Made by a program: the position numbers and the translations under genes
Notes under the pieces: model-generated
The model's input: the letters and a program-made list of their open reading frames with translations, nothing else
Told to the model about the DNA's origin: nothing
The model's database searches: none
Assembly: GCA_002189035.1 (NCBI GenBank)
Contig: NEEC01000144.1
Span: 42,101 to 106,100, forward strand
Origin: Utricularia gibba
Lineage: Eukaryota; Streptophyta; Magnoliopsida; Lamiales; Lentibulariaceae
Reading direction: 5' to 3'
Length of the DNA stretch: 64,000 bases
Part shown: positions 1-9,572 of the stretch, one piece after another
Position numbering within the stretch: position 1 is the stretch's first letter
Layout of the letters: each line of letters starts with the position of its first letter

Positions 1-10
1 GGCAAAAAAA
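1..10 (+). repeat. Left-edge partial monomer (3' tail)
   Basis: The first ten bases are the GGC plus A-run that ends every monomer. The array therefore continues beyond the left edge of the window. Confidence 0.95.
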
Positions 11-320
11 GTGATCCATTTATTAACGTTGGGTTTTCGGCAGCTGCCTACATTGTTTCTGAAGGAAAAGCTTGTCGTTTTTGGGTGGGTGCTTCGTTGG
101 AAGTTCATCCGGACCCAAGGTTCTGTTCGACTCCTGAGCCCAATCGGGTCCTATTCGACGAAAATCGTGATGCATTTTTGAAGTTAGGATGTCATGAGCA
201 CCCCAAATGGTTTTCATCCACAAGCTTTATATTTGAGGAGGCGCTCTCGAGGGGCACTAGGATCGGGCCGGAGTCAGGTCGGGCTCGGGCCCATAGTCAT
301 TTGTAGCCCGGCAAAAAAAA

Positions 321-476
321 GTGATCCATTTATTAACGTTGGGTTTTCGGCAGCTGCCTACATGGTTTCTGAAGGAAAAGCTTGTCGTTTTGGGTGGGTG
401 CTGTTGTTGGGAACTTCGTCCGGACCCAAGGTTCGGTTCGACTCCTGAGCCCAATGGGTCCTATTCGACGAAAATC
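321..476 (+). repeat. Half-unit A (156 bp) of the reference monomer
   Basis: Half A runs from GTGATCCATTT to just before GTGATGCATTT. Its first 23 positions match the start of a half B with a T6 run at about 18 of 23. Later blocks also match in order: ATGGTTT then CT, AAGCTT at offset 57, CCGGA at 99, TCGA at 117 and GCCCA at 128. Half A carries most of the diagnostic variation: CAGCTG/CACCTG, CATGGT/CATTGT, the GGAACTTCGTCC core and its variants, TTCGG/TTCTG, and AATCGGG/AATGGGG. The 25-bp deletion of the short monomers also lies in this half. Confidence 0.85.
435..445 (+). promoter_or_regulatory. tRNA-type Pol III B-box match (recurs in most monomers)
   Basis: GGTTCGACTCC matches the RNA polymerase III internal B-box consensus GGTTCGANTCC at every position. 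A T-run (T5 here, T6 in many copies) follows about 40 bases downstream and could act as a Pol III terminator. Upstream, TGGTTTCTGAAGG resembles an A box only weakly (wrong base at the conserved A). The T-arm pairing around the B box is imperfect. Monomers with TTCTG in place of TTCGG, or with one G lost, break the first positions. It may be chance, a relic of a tRNA-derived element, or a working promoter element; the sequence alone cannot decide. Confidence 0.25.
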
Positions 477-478
477 GT
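468..478. other. Dyad at the A/B half-unit junction
   Basis: ACGA and TCGT flank an AAA spacer, forming a short perfect inverted repeat that spans the junction between half A and half B. It is kept in nearly all monomers. It overlaps a second small dyad, TTCG-A-CGAA. Short dyads of this sort can extrude hairpins or cruciforms; no function is shown here. Confidence 0.5.
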
Positions 479-632
479 GATGCATTTTTGAAGTTAGGAT
501 GTCATGAGCACCCCAAATGGTTTTCTTGTCCACAAGCTTTATATTTGAGGAGGCGCTCTCGAGGGGCACTAGGATCTGGCCGGAGGTCGGGTCGAACTCG
601 GGCCCATAGTCATTTGTAGCCCGGCAAAAAAA
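477..632 (+). repeat. Half-unit B (156 bp) of the reference monomer
   Basis: Half B runs from GTGATGCATTT to the A-run before the next monomer. It is collinear with half A: AAGCTT at the same offset 57, CCGGA at 103, TCGA at 115 and GCCCA at 125, and it also ends in an A-rich stretch. Identity looks moderate (roughly 60% by eye, not scored). Diagnostic variants are TTGTCCACAAGC, CATCCACAAGC, CAACCACAAGC and CAACCACATGC (the last loses the HindIII site), ACTAGG/ACCAGG/ACCGGG, GATCGGGCC/GATCTGGCC, and the endings GTCGAACTCGG, GTCGGGCTCGG, CATATCGATCTCGG and CACGTCGAAC. Confidence 0.85.
599..623. other. Dyad near the monomer-monomer junction
   Basis: CGGGC at 599-603 pairs with GCCCG at 619-623 across a 15-base spacer. 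In monomers ending GTCGGGCTCGG a six-base stem, CGGGCT with AGCCCG, is also possible. The stem lies just before the terminal A-run, so each ~156-bp half ends in a dyad close to an A-rich run. Confidence 0.4.
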
Positions 633-941
633 GTGATCCATTTATTAACGTTGGGTTTTCGGCAGCTGCCTACATTGTTTCTGAAGGAAAAGCTTGTCGT
701 TTTTGGGTGGTGCTTGTTGGAATTCGTCCGGACCCAAGGTTCGGTTCGACTCCTGAGCCCAATCGGGTCCTATTCGACGAAAATCGTGATGCATTTTTGA
801 AGTTAGGATGTCATGAGCACCCCAAATGGTTTTCTCATCCACAAGCTTTATATTTGAGGAGGCGCTCTCGAGGGGCACCAGGATCGGGCCGGAGGTCAGG
901 TCGGGCTCGGGCCCATAGTCATTTGTAGCCCGGCAAAAAAA

Positions 942-3900
942 GTGATCCATTTATTAACGTTGGGTTTTCGGCAGCTGCCTACATGGTTTCTGAAGGAAAA
1001 GCTTGTCGTTTTTGGGTGGGTGCTTTTGTTGGGAACTTCGTCCGGACCCAAGGTTCGGTTCGACTCCTGAGCCCAATGGGTCCTATTCGACGAAAATCGT
1101 GATGCATTTTTTGAAGTTAGGATGTCATGAGCACCCCAAATGGTTTTCTTGTCCACAAGCTTTATATTTGAGGAGGCGCTCTCGAGGGGCACTAGGATCG
1201 GGCCGGAGGTCAGGTCGGCTCGGCCCATAGTCATTTGTAGCCCGGCAAAAAAGTGATCCATTTATTAACGTTGGGTTTTCGGCACCTGCCTACATGGTTT
1301 CTGAAGGAAAAGCTTGTCGTTTTTGGGTGGGTGCTGTTGTTCGGAACTTCGTCCGGACCCAAGTTCGGTTCGACTCCTGAGCCCAATCGGGTCCTATTCG
1401 ACGAAAATCGTGATGCATTTTTTGAAGTTAGGATGTCATGAGCACCCCAAATGGTTTTCTCAACACATGCTTTTTATTTGAGGAGGCGCTCTCGAGGGGC
1501 ACTAGGATCGGGCCGGAGGTCAGTCGCTCGGGCCCATAGTCATTTGTAGCCCGGCAAAAAAAGTGATCCATTATTAACGTTGGGTTTTCGGCAGCTGCCT
1601 ACATGGTTTCTGAAGGAAAAGCTTGTCGTTTTTGGTGGGTGCTTTTCGGAACTTCGTCCGGACCCAAGGTTCGGTTCGACTCCTGAGCCCAATCGGGTCC
1701 TATTCGACGAAAATCGTGATGCATTTTTTGAAGTTAGGATGTCATGAGCACCCCAAATGGTTTCTCAACACAGCTTTTTATTTGAGAGGCGCTCTCGAGG
1801 GGCACTAGGATCTGGCCGGAGGTCGGGTCGAACTCGGGCCCATAGTCATTTGTAGCCGGCAAAAAAAGTGATCCATTTATTAACGTTGGGTTTTCGGCAG
1901 CTGCCTACATGTTTCTGAAGGAAAAGCTTGTCGTTTTTGGGTGGGTGCTTCGTTGGAAGTTCATCCGGACCCAAGGTTCTGTTCGACTCCTGAGCCCAAT
2001 CGGGTCCTATTCGACGAAATCGTGATGCATTTTTTGAAGTTAGGATGTCATGAGCACCCCAAATGGTTTTCTCATCCACAAGCTTTTATTTGAGGAGGCG
2101 CTCTCGAGGGGCACCGGATCGGGCCGGAATCAGGTCGGGCTCGGGCCCATAGTCATTTGTAGCCCGGCAAAAAAAGTGATCCATTTATTAACGTTGGGTT
2201 TTCGGCAGCTGCCTACATGGTTTCTGAAGGAAAAGCTTGTCGTTTTTGGGGGGTGCTTTGTTGGGAACTTCGTCCGGACCCAAGGTTCGGTTCGACTCTT
2301 GAGCCCAATGGGTCCTATTCGACGAAAATCGTGATGCATTTTTTGAAGTTAGGATGTCATGAGCACCCAAATGGTTTCTTGTCCACAAGCTTTATATTTG
2401 AGGAGGCGCTCTCGAGGGGCACTAGGATCTGGCCGGAGGTCGGGTCGAACTCGGCCCATAGTCATTTGTAGCCCGGCAAAAAAAGTGATCCATTTATTAA
2501 CGTTGGGTTTTCGGCAGCTGCCTACATTGTTTCTGAAGGAAAAGCTTGTCGTTTTTTTGGTGGGTGCTTGTTGGAAGTTCATCCGGACCCAAGGTTCTGT
2601 TCGACTCCTGAGCCCAATCGGGTCCTATTCGACGAAAATCGTGATGCATTTTTGAAGTTAGGATGTCATGAGCACCCCAAATGGTTTTCTCATCCACAAG
2701 CTTTATATTTGAGGAGGCGCTCTCGAGGGGCACCAGGATCGGGCCGGAGTCAGGTCGGCTCGGGCCCATAGTCATTTGTAGCCCGGCAAAAAAAGTGATC
2801 CATTTATTAACGTTGGGTTTTCGGCAGCTGCCTACATGGTTTCTGAAGGAAAAGCTTGTCGTTTTTGGGTGGGTGCTGTTGTTGGGAACTTCGTCCGGAC
2901 CCAAGGTTCGGTTCGACTCCTGAGCCCAATGGGTCCTATTCGACGAAAATCGTGATGCATTTTTTGAAGTTAGGATGTCATGGCACCCCAAATGGTTTTC
3001 TTGTCCACAAGCTTTATATTTGAGGAGGCGCTCTCGAGGGCACTAGGATCTGGCCGGAGGTCGGTCGAACTCGGCCCATAGTCATTTGTAGCCCGGCAAA
3101 AAAAGTGATCCATTTATTAACGTTGGGTTTTCGGCAGCTGCCTACATTGTTTCTGAAGGAAAAGCTTGTCGTTTTTGGGTGGTGCTTGTTGGGAAGTTCA
3201 TCCGGACCCAAGGTTCTGTTCGACTCCTGAGCCCAATCGGGTCCTATTCGACGAAAATCGTGATGCATTTGAAGTTAGGATGTCATGAGCACCCCAAATG
3301 GTTTTCTGAACCACAAGCTTTTTTATTTGAGGAGGCGCTCTCGAGGGCACTAGGATCTGGCCGAGGTCATGTCGAACTCGGGCCCATAGTCATTTGTAGC
3401 CCGGCAAAAAAAGTGATCCATTTACTAACGTTGGGTTTTCGGCAGCTGCCTACATGGTTTCTGAAGGAAAAGCTTGTCGTTTTTGGTGGGTGCTGTTGTT
3501 CGGAACTTCGTCCGGACCCAAGGTTCGGTTCGACTCCTGAGCCCAATCGGGTCCTATTCGACGAAAATCGTGATGCATTTTTGAAGTTAGGATGTCATGA
3601 GCACCCCAAATGTTTTCTCAACCACAGCTTTTTATTTGAGAGGCGCTCTCGAGGGGCACTAGGATGGCCGGAGGTCAGTGGCCATCATTTAGCCCGCAAA
3701 AAAAGTGATCCATTTATTAACGTTGGGTTTTCGGCAGCTGCCTACATGGTTTCTGAAGGAAAAGCTTGTCGTTTTTGGGTGGGTGCTGTTGTTCGGAAAT
3801 TCGTCCGGACCCAAGGTTCGGTTCGACTCCTGAGCCCAATCGGGTCCTATTCGACGAAATCGTGATGCATTTTACTAAAGTTAGGATGTCATGAGCACCC

Positions 3901-4016
3901 CAAATGGTTTTCTCATCCACAAGCTTTATATTTGAGGAGGCGCTCTCGAGGGGCACCAGGATCGGGCCGGAGTCGGTCGGCTCGGGCCCATAGTCATTTG
4001 TAGCCCGGCAAAAAAA
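942..4016 (+). repeat. 10-monomer HOR copy 1 (3075 bp)
   Basis: The monomer order by diagnostic variants is: TTGTCC with a GGTCGGCTCGG end; CACCTG with CAACACATGC; CAACACAGC with GATCTGG; CATCC (GGAAGTTCATCC, TTCTG); TTGTCC/GATCTGG; CATCC/TTCTG; TTGTCC/GATCTGG; TTCTG with GAACCACAAGC; TTTACTAACG with CAACCACAGC; and GGAAATTCGTCC with CATCC. The next copy repeats this order. The ninth monomer (3413-3704) carries a private internal deletion. Confidence 0.75.
3413..3704 (+). repeat. Internally deleted monomer (292 bp)
   Basis: The usual sequence between the GATC and AGCCCG landmarks of half B is reduced near 3664-3696, so that GGTCAGTGGCC joins directly to ATCATTTAGCCCGC. The start carries the rarer TTTACTAACG form. 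No other monomer I examined shares this 3' deletion, so it looks private to this copy. Confidence 0.7.
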
Positions 4017-7000
4017 GTGATCCATTTATTAACGTTGGGTTTTCGGCAGCTGCCTACATGGTTTCTGAAGGAAAAGCTTGTCGTTTTTGGAGGGTGCTTT
4101 GTTGGGAACTTCGTCCGGACCCAAGGTTCGGTTCGACTCTGAGCCCAATGGGGTCCTATTCGACGAAAATCGTGATGCATTTTTTGAAGTTAGGATGTCA
4201 TGAGCACCCCAAATGGTTTCTTGTCCACAAGCTTTATATTTGAGGAGGCGCTCTCGAGGGGCACTAGGATCGGGCCGGAGGTCAGGTCGGGCTCGGCCCA
4301 TAGTCATTTGTAGCCCGGCAAAAAAGTGATCCATTTATTAACGTTGGGTTTTCGGCACCTGCCTACATGGTTTCTGAAGGAAAAGCTTGTCGTTTTTGGG
4401 TGGGTGCTTTGTTCGGAACTTCGTCCGGACCCAAGGTTCGGTTCGACTCCTGAGCCCAATCGGGTCCTATTCGACGAAAATCGTGATGCATTTTTTGAAG
4501 TTAGGATGTCATGAGCACCCCAAATTTTTCTCAACACAGCTTTTTATTTGAGGAGGCGCTCTCGAGGGCACTAGGATCGGGCCGGAGGTCATCGGCTCGG
4601 GCCCATAGTCATTTGTAGCCCGGCAAAAAAAGTGATCCATTTATTAACGTTGGGTTTTCGGCAGCTACATGGTTTCTGAAGGAAAAGCTTGTCGTTTTTG
4701 GTGGGTGCTTTGTTGGGAACTTCGTCCGGACCCAAGGTTCGGTTCGACTCCTGAGCCCAATCCGGTCCTATTCGACGAAAATCGTGATGCATTTTTGAAG
4801 TTAGGATGTCATGAGCACCCCAAATGGTTTTCTCAACCACATGCTTTTATTTGAGGAGGCGCTCTCGAGGGGCACTAGGATCTGGCCGGAGGTCGGGTCG
4901 AACTCGGGCCCATAGTCATTTGTAGCCCGGCAAAAAAGTGATCCATTTATTAACGTTGGGTTTTCGGCAGCTGCCTACATGGTTTCTGAAGGAAAAGCTT
5001 GTCGTTTTTGGGTGGGTGCTTGTTGGAATTCGTCCGGACCCAAGGTTCGTTCGACTCCTGAGCCCAATCGGGTCCTATTCGACGAAATCGTGATGCATTT
5101 TTGAAGTTAGGATGTCATGAGCACCCCAAATGGTTTTCTCATCCACAAGCTTTATATTTGAGGAGGCGCTCTCGAGGGGCACCGGATCGGCCGGAGTCAG
5201 GTCGGCTCGGGCCCATAGTCATTTGTAGCCCGGCAAAAAAAGTGATCCATTTATTAACGTTGGGTTTTCGGCAGCTGCCTACATGGTTTCTGAAGGAAAA
5301 GCTTGTCGTTTTTGGGTGGGTGCTGTTGTTGGGAACTTCGTCCGGACCCAAGGTTCGGTTCGACTCCTGAGCCCAATGGGTCCTATTCGACGAAAATCGT
5401 GATGCATTTTTTGAAGTTAGGATGTCATGAGCACCCCAAATGGTTTTCTTGTCCACAAGCTTTATATTTGAGGAGGCGCTCTCGAGGGGCACTAGGATCT
5501 GGCCGGAGGTCGGGTCGAACTCGGGCCCATAGTCATTTGTAGCCCGGCAAAAAAGTGATCCATTTATTAACGTTGGGTTTTCGGCAGCTGCCTACATGGT
5601 TTCTGAAGGAAAAGCTTGTCGTTTTGGTGGGTGCTTGTTGGAATTCGTCCGGACCCAAGGTTCGTTCGACTCCTGAGCCCAATCGGGTCCTATTCGACGA
5701 AAATCGTGATGCATTTTTTGAAGTTAGGATGTCATGAGCACCCCAAATGGTTTTCTCATCCACAAGCTTTATATTTGAGGAGGCGCTCTCGAGGGGCACC
5801 GGATCGGGCCGGAGTCAGGTCGGGCTCGGGCCCATAGTCATTTGTAGCCCGGCAAAAAAAAGTGATCCATTTATTAACGTTGGGTTTTCGGCAGCTGCCT
5901 ACATGGTTTCTGAAGGAAAAGCTTGTCGTTTTTTGGGGGTGCTGTTGTTGGGAACTTCGTCCGGACCCAAGGTTCGGTTCGACTCTGAGCCCAATGGGGT
6001 CCTATTCGACGAAAATCGTGATGCATTTTTTGAAGTTAGGATGTCATGAGCACCCCAAATGGTTTTCTGTCCACAAGCTTTATATTTGAGGAGGCGCTCT
6101 CGAGGGGCACTAGGATCTGGCCGGAGGTCGGGTCGAACTCGGGCCCATAGTCATTTGTAGCCCGGCAAAAAAAGTGATCCATTTATTAACGTTGGGTTTT
6201 CGGCAGCTGCCTACATTGTTTCTGAAGGAAAAGCTTGTCGTTTTTGGGTGGGTGCTTTCGTTGGAATTCGTCCGGACCCAAGGTTCTGTTCGACTCCTGA
6301 GCCCAATCGGGTCCTATTCGACGAAAATCGTGATGCATTTTTGAAGTTAGGATGTCATGAGCACCCCAAATGGTTTTCTGTCCACAAGCTTTTATTTTGA
6401 GAGGCGCTCTCGAGGGCACTAGGATCTGGCCGGAGTCGGGTCGAACTCGGGGCCATAGTCATTTGTAGCCCGGCAAAAAAAGTGATCCATTTATTAACGT
6501 TGGGTTTTCGGCAGCTGCCTACATGGTTTCTGAAGGAAAAGCTTGTCGTTTTTGGGTGGGTGCTGTTGTTCGGAACTTCGTCCGGACCCAAGGTTCGGTT
6601 CGACTCCTGAGCCCAATCGGGTCCTATTCGACGAAAATCGTGATGCATTTTTTGAAGTTAGGATGTCATGAGCACCCCAAATGGTTTTCTCAACCACAAG
6701 CTTTTTATTTGAGGAGGCGCTCTCGAGGGGCACTAGGATCTGGCCGGAGGTCAGGTCGAACTCGGCCCATAGTCATTTGTAGCCCGGCAAAAAAAAGTGA
6801 TCCATTTATTAACGTTGGGTTTTCGGCAGCTGCCTACATGGTTTCTGAAGGAAAAGCTTGTCGTTTTTGGGTGGTGCTGTTGTTCGGAAATTCGTCCGAC
6901 CCAAGGTTCGGTTCGACTCCTGAGCCCAATCGGGTCCTATTCGACGAAAATCGTGATGCATTTTTTGAAGTTAGGATGTCATGAGCACCCCAAATGGTTT

Positions 7001-7108
7001 TCTCATCCACAAGCTTTATATTTGAGGAGGCGCTCTCGAGGGGCACCAGGATCGGGCCGGAGTCGGGTCGGGCTCGGGCCCATAGTCATTTGTAGCCCGG
7101 CAAAAAAA
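4017..7108 (+). repeat. 10-monomer HOR copy 2 (3092 bp)
   Basis: This copy has the same ten positions in the same order as 942-4016, including the CACCTG/CAACACAGC monomer second and the GGAAATTCGTCC/CATCC monomer last. Differences include AATCCGG in the third monomer, EcoRI-type GGAATTCGTCC cores in the CATCC monomers, and loss of TTTACTAACG from the ninth. Confidence 0.75.
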
Positions 7109-9572
7109 GTGATCCATTTATTAACGTTGGGTTTTCGGCAGCTGCCTACATGGTTTCTGAAGGAAAAGCTTGTCGTTTTTGGTGGGTGCTTTTGTTGGGA
7201 ACTTCGTCCGGACCCAAGGTTCGGTTCGACTCCTGAGCCCAATGGGGTCCTATTCGACGAAAATCGTGATGCATTTTTTGAAGTTAGGATGTCATGAGCA
7301 CCCCAAATGGTTTTCTTGTCCACAAGCTTTATATTTGAGGAGGCGCTCTCGAGGGCACTAGGATCGGGCCGAGTCAGGTCGGGCTCGGGCCCATAGTCAT
7401 TTGTAGCCCGGCAAAAAAAGTGATCCATTTATTAACGTTGGGTTTTCGGCAGCTGCCTACATGGTTTCTGAAGGAAAAGCTTGTCGTTTTTGGGTGGGTG
7501 CTGTTGTTCGGAACTTCGTCCGGACCCAAGTTCGGTTCGACTCCTGAGCCCAATCGGGTCCTATTCGACGAAAATCGTGATGCATTTTTTGAAGTTAGGA
7601 TGTCATGAGCACCCCAAATGGTTTTCTCAACACAAGCTTTTTATTTGAGGAGGCGCTCTCGAGGGCACTAGGATCGGGCCGGAGTCAGTCGCTCGGGCCC
7701 ATAGTCATTTGTAGCCCGGCAAAAAAGTGATCCATTTATTAACGTTGGGTTTTCGGCAGCTGCCTACATGGTTTCTGAAGGAAAAGCTTGTCGTTTTTGG
7801 TGGTGCTTTTTTGGAACTTCGTCCGGACCCAAGGTTCGGTTCGACTCCTGAGCCCAATCGGTCCCCGAAAATCGTGATGCATTTTTGAAGTTAGGATGTC
7901 ATGAGCACCCCAAATGGTTTTCTCAACCACAGCTTTTTATTTGAGAGGCGCTCTCGAGGGCACTAGGATCTGGCCGGAGGTCGGGTCGAACTCGGGCCCA
8001 TAGTCATTTGTAGCCCGGCAAAAAAAGTGATCCATTTTATTAACGTTGGGTTTTCGGCAGCTGCCTACATTGTTTCTGAAGGAAAAGCTTGTCGTTTTTG
8101 GTGGGTGCTTGTTGGAAGTTCATCCGGACCCAAGGTTCTGTTCGACTCCTGAGCCAATCGGGTCCTATTCGACGAAAATCGTGATGCATTTTTGAAGTTA
8201 GGATGTCATGAGCACCCCAAATGGTTTTCTCATCCACAAGCTTTATATTTGAGGAGGCGCTCTCGAGGGGCACCAGGATCGGGCCGGAGTCAGGTCGGGC
8301 TCGGGCCCATAGTCATTTGTAGCCCGGCAAAAAAAGTGATCCATTTATTAACGTTGGGTTTTCGGCAGCTGCCTACATGGTTTCTGAAGGAAAAGCTTGT
8401 CGTTTTTGGGGGGTGCTTTGTTGGAACTTCGTCCGGACCCAAGGTTCGGTTCGACTCCTGAGCCCAATGGTCCTATTCGACGAAAATCGTGATGCATTTT
8501 TTGAAGTTAGGATGTCATGAGCACCCCAAATGGTTTTCTTGTCCACAAGCTTTATATTTGAGGAGGCGCTCTCGAGGGGCACTAGGATCTGGCCGGAGGT
8601 CGGGTCGAACTCGGCCCATAGTCATTTGTAGCCCGGCAAAAAAAGTGATCCATTTATTAACGTTGGGTTTTCGGCAGCTGCCTACATGGTTTCTGAAGGA
8701 AAAAGCTTGTTTTTGGGGGTGCTTTGTTGGGAATTCGTCCGGACCAAGGTTCGGTTCGACTCCTGAGCCCAATCGGGTCCTATTCGACGAAAATCGTGAT
8801 GCATTTTTTGAAGTTAGGATGTCATGAGCACCCCAAATGGTTTTCTCAACCACAAGCTTTTTATTTGAGGAGGCGCTCTCGAGGGGCACTAGGATCTGGC
8901 CGGAGGTCGGTCGAACTCGGGCCATAGTCATTTGTAGCCCGGCAAAAAAAGTGATCCATTTACTAACGTTGGGTTTTCGGCAGCTGCCTACATGGTTTCT
9001 GAAGGAAAAGCTTGTCGTTTTTGGGTGGGTGCTGTTGTTCGGAACTTCGTCCGGACCCAAGGTTCGGTTCGACTCCTGAGCCCAATCGGGTCCTATTCGA
9101 CGAAAATCGTGATGCATTTTTTGAAGTTAGGATGTCATGAGCACCCCAAATGGTTTTCTCAACACAGCTTTTTATTTGAGGAAGGCGCTCTCGAGGGCAC
9201 TAGGATCTGGCCGGAGGTCAGTCGAACTCGGCCCATAGTCATTTGTAGCCCGGCAAAAAAAAGTGATCCATTTATTAACGTTGGGTTTTCGGCAGCTGCC
9301 TACATGGTTTCTGAAGGAAAAGCTTGTCGTTTTTGGGTGGGTGCTGTTGTTCGGAAATTCGTCCGGACCCAAGGTTCGGTTCGACTCCTGAGCCCAATCG
9401 GTCCTATTCGACGAAATCGTGATGCATTTTTGAAGTTAGGATGTCATGAGCACCCCAAATGGTTTTCTCTCCACAAGCTTTATATTTGAGGAGGCGCTCT
9501 CGAGGGGCACCAGGATCGGGCCGGAGTCGGGTCGGGCTCGGGCCCATAGTCATTTGTAGCCCGGCAAAAAAA
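7109..9572 (+). repeat. 8-monomer derivative of the 10-monomer HOR (2464 bp)
   Basis: The order of copies 1 and 2 is kept at both ends, including the TTTACTAACG monomer (about 8950) followed by the GGAAATTCGTCC monomer (about 9262). One CATCC/TTGTCC pair is missing from the middle. The simplest reading is loss of one dimer by unequal exchange. Confidence 0.65.
7727..8026 (+). repeat. Monomer with small deletion before the A/B junction
   Basis: In this copy GGTCC is followed directly by CCGAAAATCG near 7860, so the bases that normally read TATTCGA between them are missing. The junction dyad is broken as a result. The core is also shortened (TTTTTTGGAACTTCG). Confidence 0.65.

Larger units (their letters stand above)
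321..632 (+). repeat. Reference monomer (312 bp)
   Basis: This copy was chosen as a reference because the diagnostic sites are intact and the length is a clean 312 bp, exactly two 156-bp halves. Landmarks: AACGTT near the start, CAGCTG at 351-356, AAGCTT at 378-383 and 534-539, CCGGA at 420 and 580, the core TTCGGTTCGACTCC at 432-445, ATGCAT at the start of half B, CTCGAG near 559, GGGCCC near 600, then TTGTAGCCCGGC and an A-run. I count 17 CpG dinucleotides. No reading frame looks like a real gene. Confidence 0.95.

Noticed and set aside
461-480. CENP-B-box-like sequence (ATTCGACGAAAATCGTG)
   Set aside because: It has the leading TTCG and the central A of the nTTCGnnnnAnnCGGGn core, but the CGGG part reads TCGT. 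Other TTCG motifs in the monomer fit no better.
621-632. A-run at each monomer end as a retroposon poly(A) tail
   Set aside because: The run is only 6-8 A, is followed in perfect register by the next monomer without target-site duplications, and the matching place in half A (CGAAAATC) is also A-rich. It is part of the ancestral repeat rather than an insertion tail.
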